Below are positions 9,421 to 17,537 of a stretch of 64,000 nt of DNA, piece by piece. This DNA is from Micromonospora matsumotoense (GTDB lineage Bacteria > Actinomycetota > Actinomycetes > Mycobacteriales > Micromonosporaceae). Under the pieces are notes generated by a model that did no database searches, had not been told where the DNA came from, and saw nothing but the letters and a program-made list of their open reading frames with translations. Made by a program: the position numbers and the translations under genes. The first letter of the stretch is position 1, and every line of letters begins with the position of its first letter. The DNA is taken from assembly GCF_900091525.1 (NCBI RefSeq), contig NZ_FMCU01000008.1, positions 124,001 through 188,000 on the forward strand. Direction: 5' to 3'.

Positions 9421-9446
9421 AACTGTACCGACCAGCCGGTACAGTT
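9421..9446. promoter_or_regulatory. TetR-type operator upstream of the MFS gene
   Basis: AACTGTACCG (9421-9430) and CGGTACAGTT (9437-9446) are a perfect 10-bp inverted repeat with a 6-bp spacer, 5 bp upstream of the transporter ATG. The size and symmetry fit a TetR-dimer operator. Confidence 0.8.
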
Positions 9447-9546
9447 CGTCAGGGTGAGCTGCGGCACCACCTGCGCGGCAGAAAGGCCCGTCAGCACCGG
9501 GGGCGATCCGGCGACGCGCCCGCCGGGGGATGGCAGGGTGTGGGGC

Positions 9547-9939
9547 ATGGACAGGACACACGTCGACCGTTGGCTCGCCGGCTACGAGCAGGCGTGGCGG
9601 ACGCCGGGCACGGACGCGCTGGTCACTCTCTTCACCGAGGATGCGAGCTACCAGCAGGGGCCGTACTGGACGCCCGTCGTGGGCCTGCCGGCCATCGCCC
9701 GGATGTGGGAGAAACAGCGCGAAGGCCCCGACGAGGTCTTCCAGCTGACCAGCGAGATCGTCGCCGTCGATGGCGACACCGCCGTGTCGCGGCATGAGGT
9801 CCGCTACGGCGACCCGGTCGCGCAGGAGTACCGCGACCTGTGGGTCATGCGCTTCGCCGACGACGGACGCTGCCGGTCGTTCGAGGAGTGGCCGTTCTGG
9901 CCGGGACAGCAGCCGGCCAACCCGCCGGACGGGTCGTGA
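9547..9939 (+). CDS. SnoaL-like / NTF2-fold protein
   Basis: The 130-residue protein has the NTF2-like pattern: an N-terminal helix (VDRWLAGYEQAWR), then TLFTEDASYQQGPY, GLPAIARMW, and alternating beta strands (SEIVAVDGDTAVSRHEVRY, YRDLWVMRFADDGRCRSFEEWPFWPGQ). Nuclear-transport-factor-2-like proteins bind small hydrophobic molecules or act as small isomerases and cyclases. It is divergent from the MFS transporter and shares its 131-bp intergenic region with the operator, so co-regulation is possible. Confidence 0.75.
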   Translation: MDRTHVDRWLAGYEQAWRTPGTDALVTLFTEDASYQQGPYWTPVVGLPAIARMWEKQREGPDEVFQLTSEIVAVDGDTAVSRHEVRYGDPVAQEYRDLWVMRFADDGRCRSFEEWPFWPGQQPANPPDGS

Positions 9940-10064
9940 CGCCTCCCCGCCGGGCGATCGAGCCGACGCGACGCGGCCCCCACCCCGACAACCAGGTCCG
10001 GAACTACCCGCCGTGAGGCATGGTTCGCCGTCGCGTCTGCACCCGCGCTGCGGGGACGACGAGT

Positions 10065-10754
10065 TCAGAGGGAATGGAGCAAGGCGAGCGTCTGCGTGAG
10101 CTCGTCCCGCAGCGCCCGTCCGGCCGCCCCGGCGTCCCCCTCCGCGATGGCGCCCACCAGCGCGGCGTGCCCCTCGTCGCCGTGGTTCGGGTCGTCGGAA
10201 CGCAGGCTGAGCAGTTCCACCAGGTCGAGCAGCCGCCGCTGCAGCACCGGCACGAACTCGGTGAACAGGCCGGTGAGCACCGGGTTGTGCGCTGCGGCGA
10301 CCACCGCCTCGTGCAGGGCGATGTCGGCCGCGACGAATTCGGCGTTGCCGGCGTTCGCGGCAGCACGACGCCGGGCCAGGGCCTCGTGCAGGGCGGTGAC
10401 GTCGTCGTCCGTCCGACGCTGTGCGGCCAACTGCGCAGCTTCGACCTCGACGAGCATCCGGACCTCGTAGACATCGGTGATGGCCGCCTGGCGGAGCCGG
10501 GTGGACCAATCCTGCCGGGGTGTGGTCGCGATGACGAACACACCGGATCCCTGACGCGCCTGCACCAGCCCTGCCCCGGAGAGGGCTCGCAGGGCCTCCC
10601 GGACGGTCGAACGCCCCACACCGAGGGACTCGGCCAGGGTGGTCTCGCCGGGGAGCTTCGTCCCCACGGCCCACGCACCACCGGTGATCTGCTCGCGCAG
10701 GCGGTCGGTGGCCTGCTCGACCAGCGGGGACGGCCGCAGGGCGCCTAGCGACAT
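10065..10754 (-). CDS. FadR-subfamily GntR transcriptional regulator
   Basis: The 229-residue protein has an N-terminal winged helix (residues 9-72: LVEQATDRLREQI ... GETTLAESLGVGRSTVREALRALSGAGLV ... GSGVFV) and a helical FCD ligand domain. This C-terminal domain contains the Asp/His residues that bind a metal in FadR-type proteins (YEVRMLVEVEAAQLAAQ, DIALHEAVVAAAHNPVL). It is divergent from leuA. Two inverted repeats in the 184-bp gap, one over the inferred leuA -35, suggest that it may regulate itself and leuA. Its ligand cannot be read from sequence. Confidence 0.88.
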   Translation of the reverse strand: MSLGALRPSPLVEQATDRLREQITGGAWAVGTKLPGETTLAESLGVGRSTVREALRALSGAGLVQARQGSGVFVIATTPRQDWSTRLRQAAITDVYEVRMLVEVEAAQLAAQRRTDDDVTALHEALARRRAAANAGNAEFVAADIALHEAVVAAAHNPVLTGLFTEFVPVLQRRLLDLVELLSLRSDDPNHGDEGHAALVGAIAEGDAGAAGRALRDELTQTLALLHSL

Positions 10755-10776
10755 GTGAGATCACCCTTCTATACCT

Positions 10777-10812
10777 CTCAGGTTGTCTGAGGACCTGAGC
10801 TGTTGTTACAGT
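10777..10812 (+). promoter_or_regulatory. putative leuA leader promoter with GntR-type palindrome
   Basis: TTGTCT (10783-10788) and TACAGT (10807-10812) are spaced 18 bp and would start transcription near 10819-10820, the ATG of the leader peptide. Inverted repeat CTCAGGT (10777-10783) / ACCTGAG (10793-10799), spacer 9, overlaps the -35 and is a candidate operator for the divergent regulator. Confidence 0.5.
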
Positions 10813-10831
10813 ACGGCACATGTTGCCGTAC
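10811..10831. promoter_or_regulatory. inverted repeat at the leuA leader start
   Basis: GTACGGCA (10811-10818) and TGCCGTAC (10824-10831) form a perfect 8-bp repeat with a 5-bp spacer that includes the leader ATG. It could be a second operator or an RNA hairpin masking leader translation. Confidence 0.5.
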
Positions 10832-10867
10832 GAGCATCTCCTCCTCGGCTGCCGCTGCGGGGCCTGA
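10820..10867 (+). CDS. leu leader peptide (putative attenuator)
   Basis: The 15-codon frame reads [15 protein letters not shown] and contains three consecutive CTC leucine codons (10838-10846) plus TTG. It ends 71 bp before leuA. A downstream GC hairpin (CCCCG-TAG-CGGGG, 10879-10891) and further complementary GC blocks could provide terminator and anti-terminator pairs. Placement just before a leucine-biosynthetic gene and the Leu run fit ribosome-mediated attenuation. The inferred promoter would make the leader leaderless. No experimental support; conservation was not checked. Confidence 0.6.
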   Translation: MLPYEHLLLGCRCGA

Positions 10868-10938
10868 CACGACCGGCACCCCGTAGCGGGGCACCGGGCT
10901 GCGCCGGTCGCCGGATGGCCGACCGAAAGAAGTTTCGC

Positions 10939-12741
10939 ATGACAACCTGCCACTCTCGGGGAATGGCGTTCCCCACCCTGCGCACCCCCGCCGGTGACGT
11001 CCCGGCGGACGCGGCGCGCTGGAATCCCCAGCGCCCGAGCGCGATGCCACAGCACCGCTACCAGCCTGCGCACGAACGGGTCGCCCTGCCGCTCACGGAC
11101 CGGACCTGGCCCTCGCGCCGGATCGGGCGGGCCCCGCTGTGGGTGCCCGTCGACCTGCGCGACGGCAACCAGGCGCTGGCCGAGCCGATGGACACCGAGC
11201 GCAAGCGCCGGATGTTCGACCTCCTGGTCACCATGGGCTTCAAGGAGATCGAGGTGGGCTACCCCTCCGCCAGCCAGACCGACTTCGACTTCGTACGCCA
11301 GCTGGCCGACAGCGACGACGTCCCCCGGGACGTCACCATCTCCGTGTTCACCGCGGCCCGCAGGGACCTGATCGACCGGACCATCGCCTCCGTCGAAGGG
11401 CTCCCCCGCACTCTCGTGCACCTCTACACCGCGACCGCACCCACGTGGCGCAACGTCGTGCTCGGCCGCTCCCGCGCCGAGGTCCACGAGTTGATCCGGG
11501 ACGCCGCCACCTATCTGCTGCGTCGTGCCGAAGAGCGCCCCGGTGCCGACATCCGGTTCGAGTTCTCCCCGGAGGTCTTCAACCTCACGGAGCCGGACTT
11601 CGTCCTGGAGGTCTGCAACAGTCTGACCGCCCGGTGGGAGGCGAGCCCGGACCGGCCGGTGGTCCACAACCTGCCGGCGACGGTAGAGATCGCCACCCCC
11701 AACGTGTACGCGGATCAGATCGAGTACATGGACCGCCATCTGGCCCGCCGTGAGTCCGTGATCCTGTCGGTCCACCCGCACAACGACCGCGGCACCGGCG
11801 TGGCCTGCGCCGAACTCGCCGTCCTGGCCGGGGCGCAGCGGGTGGAAGGCTGCCTGTTCGGAAACGGGGAACGCACCGGAAACGTCGACCTGGTGACCCT
11901 GGCCCTCAACCTGTACGCGCAGGGCGTGAACCCGATGATCGACTTCTCCGACATCGACGCGGTGCGCGAGGTGGTGGAGTACTGCAACCGGCTGCCGGTC
12001 CACCCCCGTCATCCCTATGGCGGCGACCTCGTCCACACGGCCTTCTCGGGCACCCACCAGGACGCCATCGCCAAGGGCCTGGTCCACCACGCCAAGCAGG
12101 CCGCCGAGCTGGGCGTCCCCGCCGAGGAGGCCCCGTGGGCGGTGCCGTACCTGCCCATCGACCCGGGCGACATCGGCCGCACCTACGAGGAGGTCATCCG
12201 GATCAACTCCCAGTCCGGCAAGGGAGGCATCGCGCATCTCCTGCGCACCCACCACGGCCTGGACCTCCCCCAGGCCCTGCGCCCGGACTTCTCCCGCGTC
12301 GTACAGCAGGTCACCGACGCCACCGGTCAGGAGCTCACCCACCAGGAACTGTTCGCGCTGTTCCGCACCACCTACCTCACCCCGGCCCTGGACGGCCCGG
12401 TCACCCTGGTTTCCTGGACCACCAAGGAAACCGCGCCCGGCACGCACCAGTTCACCTGCACGGTGCGGATCGACGGGCGGGAGCACTCCTGCCGGGGCAC
12501 CGGCAACGGGCCGCTGTCCGCCCTCTCCGAAGCCCTCCGCACCGTCGGCTTCACGATCGACATCCTCGGCTTCACCGAGCACTCCACCACCCCGGGACCG
12601 GGCAGCCCCGCCGTCGCCTACGCCGAGTGCCGCGTGGACGGCGTCACGTGCTGGGGCGTCGGCGGGGACACCTCCGTCCTGACCGCGTCGGTGCACGCGG
12701 TCATGGCCGCCGTCAACCGCTGCACGCGGACCACCTCGTGA
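10939..12741 (+). CDS. leuA: 2-isopropylmalate synthase
   Basis: The 600-residue enzyme condenses 2-ketoisovalerate with acetyl-CoA, the first step of leucine biosynthesis. Seen: [15 protein letters not shown] with the metal-binding Asp, [16 protein letters not shown] with HxH metal ligands, and [21 protein letters not shown]. The long C-terminal regulatory LeuA dimer/allosteric domain (about residues 450-600) is complete. The length matches the long LeuA form of actinobacteria. ATG 10939 follows GAAAGAAG; ATG 10963 is the alternative. Its stop overlaps the next ABC gene (GTGA). Expression is probably controlled by leader attenuation and the adjacent GntR protein. Confidence 0.95.
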   Translation: MTTCHSRGMAFPTLRTPAGDVPADAARWNPQRPSAMPQHRYQPAHERVALPLTDRTWPSRRIGRAPLWVPVDLRDGNQALAEPMDTERKRRMFDLLVTMGFKEIEVGYPSASQTDFDFVRQLADSDDVPRDVTISVFTAARRDLIDRTIASVEGLPRTLVHLYTATAPTWRNVVLGRSRAEVHELIRDAATYLLRRAEERPGADIRFEFSPEVFNLTEPDFVLEVCNSLTARWEASPDRPVVHNLPATVEIATPNVYADQIEYMDRHLARRESVILSVHPHNDRGTGVACAELAVLAGAQRVEGCLFGNGERTGNVDLVTLALNLYAQGVNPMIDFSDIDAVREVVEYCNRLPVHPRHPYGGDLVHTAFSGTHQDAIAKGLVHHAKQAAELGVPAEEAPWAVPYLPIDPGDIGRTYEEVIRINSQSGKGGIAHLLRTHHGLDLPQALRPDFSRVVQQVTDATGQELTHQELFALFRTTYLTPALDGPVTLVSWTTKETAPGTHQFTCTVRIDGREHSCRGTGNGPLSALSEALRTVGFTIDILGFTEHSTTPGPGSPAVAYAECRVDGVTCWGVGGDTSVLTASVHAVMAAVNRCTRTTS

Positions 12742-13538
12742 CCGCGCCCCCGGTACTACGCGTGACGGATGCGGCCGTCGTCCGCGACGGCAAGCCGATC
12801 CTGTCCGAGGTGTCACTGACGGTACGGGCCGGCGAGCACTGGGCGCTGCTCGGCGCCAACGGGGCGGGCAAGAGCACGCTGCTCAGCCTTCTCGGCGCGG
12901 TCGCGCACCCCACCCGTGGCACCGTGGACGTGCTGGGCCACCGGTTGGGTCGGGTCGACATGCGGGAGTTGCGTTCTTACGTCGGCCACGTCAATCCGCG
13001 GCACGATCTGCGTTCGCCCCTCACGGTGCAGGACGTCGTGCTGACCGGGCTGACCAACACCAACGAACGCGTTCCCCGCTGGGAGCCGACACCGGAGCAG
13101 ATCGCGACGGCCGATCGTCTGATCGGTCTGCTCGGCCTCGGCGAGCGCCATGCGGCACGGTGGCCGACCCTGTCACAGGGGGAACGGGGCCGTGCGCTGA
13201 TCGCCCGGGCGCTGATGCCCAGTCCGCGACTTCTGCTGCTCGACGAGCCCGCGACCGGTCTTGACGTCGCGGGCCGGGAACAGCTCATCGAGCGGCTCGA
13301 CACGCTGCAACACACCTACCCGGAACTCGCGTCCGTCCTGGTCACTCACCACCTGGAGGAGCTTCCTCCCGGAACGACCGATGTGATGCTGCTACGTGAC
13401 GGGCGCTGCCTGGCGTCGGGTCCCGCCGACGAGGTGCTCACCAGCGACCAGGTCAGCAAGTGTTTCGACCATCCCATCCGGCTCACCCGCGCGGACGGGC
13501 GGTGGAGCGTACGGGCGAACCGACCGGCCAGACCGTGA
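12738..13538 (+). CDS. ABC transporter ATP-binding protein, stand-alone
   Basis: The 266-residue single nucleotide-binding domain has Walker [10 protein letters not shown], signature [15 protein letters not shown], Walker [13 protein letters not shown] and H-loop [11 protein letters not shown]. The signature (LSQGE) and the H-loop sequence resemble the ModF/molybdate-iron subfamily often found without a permease nearby. GTG at 12738 overlaps leuA by 4 bp, so it is co-transcribed with it. No membrane or binding partner is present in the window; the transported substrate, or any non-transport role, is unknown. Confidence 0.8.
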   Translation: MTAPPVLRVTDAAVVRDGKPILSEVSLTVRAGEHWALLGANGAGKSTLLSLLGAVAHPTRGTVDVLGHRLGRVDMRELRSYVGHVNPRHDLRSPLTVQDVVLTGLTNTNERVPRWEPTPEQIATADRLIGLLGLGERHAARWPTLSQGERGRALIARALMPSPRLLLLDEPATGLDVAGREQLIERLDTLQHTYPELASVLVTHHLEELPPGTTDVMLLRDGRCLASGPADEVLTSDQVSKCFDHPIRLTRADGRWSVRANRPARP

Positions 13539-13549
13539 GTGCAGGTGGT

Positions 13550-13592
13550 GGTCGCGGTGGTGCGCGCCCGACCGGCGTGCACCACCGCGACC
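13550..13592 (+). terminator. strong hairpin after the leuA-ABC operon
   Basis: GGTCGCGGTGGTGC (13550-13563) pairs perfectly with GCACCACCGCGACC (13579-13592) around a 15-nt loop, 11 bp after the ABC gene stop. Confidence 0.7.
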
Positions 13593-13658
13593 GGAACCCC
13601 AGGTCAGCGACTCCTCCGCCTTCTCGACGGCACCCTGGGCCTGATCCCAGCCCCCGTC

Positions 13659-13765
13659 GAAACGGAACAGGGCACGATCGTCGAGAGCGGCCCGCACGCC
13701 GACCTGGTCGACGCGGGTGGGAACTACGCCCGGCTGTGGACGGCGTGGGCCGACCGCGCCACCGC
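13659..13765 (+). pseudogene. C-terminal remnant of an ABC exporter
   Basis: The frame from 13539 to 13877 has no gene-like start. Its middle, GTIVESGPHADLVDAGGNYARLW, is the characteristic last 25-30 residues of a type-I ABC exporter (after the H-loop: GxIVExGxHxELLxxGGxYAxLW). Nothing of the membrane or Walker regions remains, so this is a decayed fragment lying between the leuA operon terminator and the S4 gene. Confidence 0.6.
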
Positions 13766-13864
13766 CGGCCCGGGGCCGACCCGCAGGGGGCGCACGGTGG
13801 ACAGCGGCGGCCCGTCGACACCGCAACCGCGGCACGGGCGGTGGACCGGACCGCCGCTGACCGC

Positions 13865-14473
13865 TCAGCGGGAGTAGAACTCCACCACGAGCTGCTCGTC
13901 GCAGATCACCGGCACCTCGTGCCGGGCGGGCTCGCGCAGCAGCGTGGCGCTCAATCCGCTCAGCTCCACCGACAGGTACGGCCGGGGTCGGTCATCGGCG
14001 TGCGCGCCGGCGGCGGCGAGCTGGAACGGTGGCAGGGCGCGGCTGCGCTCGCGCACCGCGACCACCTGGCCGGGCCGCAGCCGGTACGAGGGCCGGTCGA
14101 CCTTGCGGCCGTCCACGGTGAAGTGGCCGTGCCCGACGAGCTGGCGTGCCTGGTAGATGCTGCGGGCCAGCCCGGCCCGGAGCACCAGCGCGTCGAGTCG
14201 CCGTTCCAGGAGCGCGACCAGCGACTCGCCGGTCTTCCCGGCGCCCCGGGCGGCCTCGTCGAACGTCCGGCGCAGCTGGGCCTCGCTGACGTTGTACTGG
14301 TGGCGCAGCCGCTGCTTCTCCAGCAGCCGTACCTGGTAGTCGGAGGTCTTGCGACGGTTGCGGCCGTGCACGCCCGGCGGGTAGGGACGCCGCTCGAAGT
14401 ACCGCACGCACTTGCGGGTCAAGGGGATGCCGAGCGCGCGGGAGAGCCGGGCCTTGGGTCGGGGGTGGTTCAC
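13865..14473 (-). CDS. rpsD: 30S ribosomal protein S4 (paralogue candidate)
   Basis: The 202-residue protein is clearly S4: RPYPPGVHGRNRRKTSDYQVRLLEKQ, the S4 RNA-binding domain (RRLDALVLRAGLARSIYQARQLVGHGHFTVDGRKVD) and the conserved end VPVICDEQLVVEFY. The N-terminus lacks the four-Cys zinc cluster, so it is the C-minus type, which is also the usual main S4 form in actinomycetes. GTG 14473 is preceded by GGAGA. It shares a 72-bp divergent region with a DUF2470 gene; an iron box lies there. Whether it is a second copy or the only S4 cannot be told from this window. Confidence 0.85.
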   Translation of the reverse strand: MNHPRPKARLSRALGIPLTRKCVRYFERRPYPPGVHGRNRRKTSDYQVRLLEKQRLRHQYNVSEAQLRRTFDEAARGAGKTGESLVALLERRLDALVLRAGLARSIYQARQLVGHGHFTVDGRKVDRPSYRLRPGQVVAVRERSRALPPFQLAAAGAHADDRPRPYLSVELSGLSATLLREPARHEVPVICDEQLVVEFYSR

Positions 14474-14508
14474 GTCGACGTCTCCGATCGAATGGTCTAG
14501 CCTGCAAC

Positions 14509-14527
14509 TTAGGCAAGGCTAACCTAC
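14509..14527. promoter_or_regulatory. iron box (DmdR1/IdeR-type operator)
   Basis: TTAGGCAAGGCTAACCTAC matches the actinobacterial DmdR1/IdeR iron-box consensus TTAGGTTAGGCTAACCTAA at 16 of 19 positions. It lies between the divergent S4 and DUF2470 genes, 18 bp upstream of the latter's ATG, so iron-dependent repression of one or both genes is expected. Confidence 0.75.
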
Positions 14528-14545
14528 ATTGAGGAGTTCGGGATC

Positions 14546-15280
14546 ATGCGACCCAGCCCGGCGGAGATCGTGCGTACCCTCGTCGCGGGCCGGCTGCCCG
14601 CCCTCGCCCACCTGGCCGGCAGCACCGGCCCGCACCAGGTCCGGCACGCCACCGACCCCGACGGCCGGGTGCTGCTGCTGGTGCCGGCGCTCAGCGACCT
14701 CGCCACGGCGCTCGCGCCGCCGGCCGGGGAGACCGACGTCGCCACCGCCCTCGACGTGCTCGACCTGCCGCCCACCGCCGGCGCCCCCTCGCTCGGCCGG
14801 GCCTGGGTCTCCGGCTGGGCCGAACGTCTCGACGGCGACGAGGCACGTCAGGCCGCGATGGACTTCGCCACCACCCAGCCGACCGGCGACCTGCTCGACG
14901 TGGGCAGCCGGTTCCAGCTGCACCGGTTCGAGGTGGCCGAGGCCCGCTGGGAACACACCGGCGGGATGCGCCCGATCGACCCGCAGGCGTACGCGCAGGC
15001 CGAGCCCGACCCGCTGCACGCGGCCGAGGCGGGATTGCTGGCCGACCTCGCCGACCACCACGCCGAGCAGGTCGCGGGCCACCTGCGCCGGCAGTTGAAG
15101 CTCTCCGGTGCCGAGTCGCCACGGGTGGTCCGGATCGACCGGTACGGCCTGCTGGTCGCGTACGGCCGGCCCGGTGCGACCCGACGGGCGAGGGTGAGCT
15201 TCGCGGGACCCGTCGCCGACGTCGCCGAGTTGTCCCGGCTGCTGCACCCGATGCTCTGTCCCCGGCAGGCGGCCGCCTGA
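14546..15280 (+). CDS. DUF2470-domain protein, iron-regulated
   Basis: The 244-residue soluble protein has the actinobacterial DUF2470 layout. The N-terminal part resembles a pyridoxamine-oxidase-like split-barrel segment (RVLLLVPALSDLATAL, APSLGRAWVSGWAERL), and the C-terminal DUF2470 region starts at AEPDPLHAAEAGLLADLADHHAEQ and ends at LLHPMLCP. Relatives occur in haem-utilisation contexts (HugZ-like), so a role in iron or haem handling is plausible. GAGGAG precedes ATG 14546. The upstream iron box supports iron repression. Catalytic activity is unknown. Confidence 0.75.
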   Translation: MRPSPAEIVRTLVAGRLPALAHLAGSTGPHQVRHATDPDGRVLLLVPALSDLATALAPPAGETDVATALDVLDLPPTAGAPSLGRAWVSGWAERLDGDEARQAAMDFATTQPTGDLLDVGSRFQLHRFEVAEARWEHTGGMRPIDPQAYAQAEPDPLHAAEAGLLADLADHHAEQVAGHLRRQLKLSGAESPRVVRIDRYGLLVAYGRPGATRRARVSFAGPVADVAELSRLLHPMLCPRQAAA

Positions 15281-15426
15281 ACGCACCACGACCGGCGGCC
15301 CGTCACGCCCGGCGGCCGGCACGGCCCTCGGGTCGTCGTTGTTCCGCACCGGCCCCCGCCACCCTGGGGATCGATCCCGCGCCGCACGGGTTTCCCGGCC
15401 CGCACCCGTCCGGGCTGAGTGACGAC

Positions 15427-16728
15427 TCAGATCGGGAGCTGCGGGCCGAGCACGGCGCCCGGGTCGTAGCGGCGCTTCACCTCCCGCCACCGCTCGACGG
15501 TGGGCCCACCGAACTGGGCCCGGTAGAAGTCCCGCTCCACCCGGTGATAGCCGTGCAGGTACTGCCGGCCGCCGAGCTCGTGACAGAGCGCGCCGGCAGC
15601 GTCGAAATGCTCCCGGTACTCGTCGACCCGGTCCGGCGGCACGATGCAGTAGAAGCCGAACGTGCGTACCCGGTCGGCGTCGGGCAGCGGACTCAACGGC
15701 GGCCGGGGCCGGTCCCCGGCACGCAGGAATGCGCCGTTGACCACCGGGACCACGGCGGGATCGGCGAACCGGTCGCGGACTCCGGCGAAGAAGGCGTCGG
15801 CCTTCGCCATCGGCAGGAAGAAGTCGCTCCACAGCCGGCGCGCCTCGGTCTCGTCCGTCAGCAGACCCGCGGCGATCTGGCCGCGGGCGATACCGACGGA
15901 GAAGCCCGCCTCCGCCTCGAACAGCCGCTGGTGATAGTCGGCGACCAGGGTCTCGTCCGACTCGGCCGCCGCGTCGCGCGCCGACCGGCCGACCTCGACC
16001 TTCCACCGGCGCGCGGCGGTGGAGTACACCGCGCGGCACAGACGCAGCCGCTCGTCAGCCCACACCTGCTCCGCCACCGTGGCGAGGTCGTCGCCGTCGA
16101 GCCGGCGGACCAGGACGGCCGGTTCCGCCGGGACCACCCGCAACTCGGCCCGGACGATCAGACCCACCTGACCGAGGCCGCAGAGCGCGTACGAGAACAG
16201 CTCCCGGTGCGGGCCGTCGGCGGTCGCGTGCACGAGTGCGCCGTCACCCGTGACGACCTCCAGGGCCACCACCTGATCGACGACCGCGCCGACGAAGGGT
16301 GACGTCGGCCCGAAGCCGCCGACCGACAGCGTCCCGCCGACCGAGGCGTGCTCGTTGCTGGTCACGACCGGCAGCGCGAGGCCGTGCTCGTGCAACCAGC
16401 GGTGCAGCGTTCCCCAGCGCACCCCGGCCTCGACGCGCACTGTCGCCGCCCCGACCAGTTCGATCCGATCCAACGCGGCGGTGTCCAACTGCAGGCCGTC
16501 GGTGAGGCTCTGCCCGTTGCTGCTGCACCCGTTGCCCCGTGCGACGACCGCCAGGCCACCGGCGAGCGCGTAGCGCACCGTCTCCTGCACGTCGGCGACC
16601 CCGGCGGCGAACACGACCGCCTGTGGCTCCTGGCAGCGGAGCCGGCCGAAGTCCCGCTGCCATCCCTCGGGTGCCGGATCGACCAGCTTCCCGGCCAGCA
16701 GCCGGGCGAGCGGTTGATGTGGCGTCAT
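15427..16728 (-). CDS. FAD-linked oxidoreductase (VAO/CKX-like)
   Basis: The 433-residue protein has an FAD_binding_4 domain (about 30-210) with the PP-loop VVARGNGCSSNGQSLTDG, then NEHASVGGTLSVGGFG, and a C-terminal BBE-like substrate domain ending in KRRYDPGAVLGPQLPI. The loop resembles cytokinin dehydrogenase (GRGHSxxGQ) but has Cys68 where the His that covalently holds FAD usually sits. It overlaps the stop of a MoeN5-like prenyltransferase by 1 bp (TGATG) and is the last gene of the minus-strand cluster. It probably oxidises the prenyl or glycerate part of the product, which is inference. ATG 16728 is chosen over a longer reading. Confidence 0.8.
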   Translation of the reverse strand: MTPHQPLARLLAGKLVDPAPEGWQRDFGRLRCQEPQAVVFAAGVADVQETVRYALAGGLAVVARGNGCSSNGQSLTDGLQLDTAALDRIELVGAATVRVEAGVRWGTLHRWLHEHGLALPVVTSNEHASVGGTLSVGGFGPTSPFVGAVVDQVVALEVVTGDGALVHATADGPHRELFSYALCGLGQVGLIVRAELRVVPAEPAVLVRRLDGDDLATVAEQVWADERLRLCRAVYSTAARRWKVEVGRSARDAAAESDETLVADYHQRLFEAEAGFSVGIARGQIAAGLLTDETEARRLWSDFFLPMAKADAFFAGVRDRFADPAVVPVVNGAFLRAGDRPRPPLSPLPDADRVRTFGFYCIVPPDRVDEYREHFDAAGALCHELGGRQYLHGYHRVERDFYRAQFGGPTVERWREVKRRYDPGAVLGPQLPI

Positions 16729-17537
16729 CAGGCGATCACCGCCGGCCGGCTGATCAGGCCCTTGAGCTTCGCCGCGAAGTGGTCGAAGAACGGCACCAGG
16801 TCGCAGACCGGGTCGCCCTGCCGCACCGCCGCGACGGCCCGGTCGCGCCACTCGTCGATCGCGGCGGCGACGTCGGCCAGGTCGGCCGCACCCGAGGCGA
16901 CCAGGTGGGCGAGGTTGCCGTCGCGCTCGCCGATCTCGTCGAAGTCGACCGCGTCGTCGCCGATCATGTACAGCACGCCCAGTGCCTCACCGAACTCCCG
17001 GGCCGCCGTCACCATCTCGGGAACCCCACCGGCCAGGCAGTTGACCGCCGCGTAATTGGCGAGCATCACCCCGGCCTTGATCCGGGCCGCCGCGATCCAG
17101 GACTCGACAGTGGTCGGTCGGGGCGCGCTGACCTCCACGATCTCCTGCCGCCAGATGTCGCGGTAGTCGTCCTCGAGCGTCCTGAGCACCTCGACCGGCC
17201 GCTGCTGGCTGGCCAGCAGTGTGGTGCCGACCGAGAGCAGTTGGACCCCGAAGATCTGGTCGCGCGGCGAGAGCGGCTGGTCGTCGTCGATGAGGTCGTC
17301 GATCAGCTTCACGCCGACCGCGTGGATGGAGACCCCGGCACCGAGGTCGGCGCGCACCCGCGGGTTGCGCACCCACAGCGTCGTGTAGTACGGCGTACGC
17401 GGGTAGCCGGGGAGGTCACGCACGAAGTCCAGTCCCTGTCGGGACATGCCCAGACTGGTCAGCTCGGCGAGACACCGTTGGACCACCCGCGCCTGGCTGT
17501 CGTCCATCTCGGCCTTGAACTCAGGAAACGTCAGCAC
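16728..17537 (-). CDS. MoeN5-like prenyltransferase A
   Basis: The 269-residue all-helical protein has an FPP-synthase-type first aspartate motif DDLIDDD at residues 80-86. A second acidic motif, GDDAVDFDE (192-200), is followed by GERDGNLAHL. This pairing and length resemble MoeN5, which in moenomycin biosynthesis joins geranyl diphosphate to a farnesyl-phosphoglycerate. Chain-length enzymes are longer and start with GGKRxRP, which is absent. It overlaps the next prenyltransferase by 17 bp. With its paralogue it could form a heterodimer or do two successive prenylations. Confidence 0.78.
   Translation of the reverse strand: MLTFPEFKAEMDDSQARVVQRCLAELTSLGMSRQGLDFVRDLPGYPRTPYYTTLWVRNPRVRADLGAGVSIHAVGVKLIDDLIDDDQPLSPRDQIFGVQLLSVGTTLLASQQRPVEVLRTLEDDYRDIWRQEIVEVSAPRPTTVESWIAAARIKAGVMLANYAAVNCLAGGVPEMVTAAREFGEALGVLYMIGDDAVDFDEIGERDGNLAHLVASGAADLADVAAAIDEWRDRAVAAVRQGDPVCDLVPFFDHFAAKLKGLISRPAVIA

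Noticed and set aside
9412-12816. 1134-codon open frame on the minus strand
   Set aside because: Antisense to SnoaL and leuA; composition and lack of domains show a shadow.
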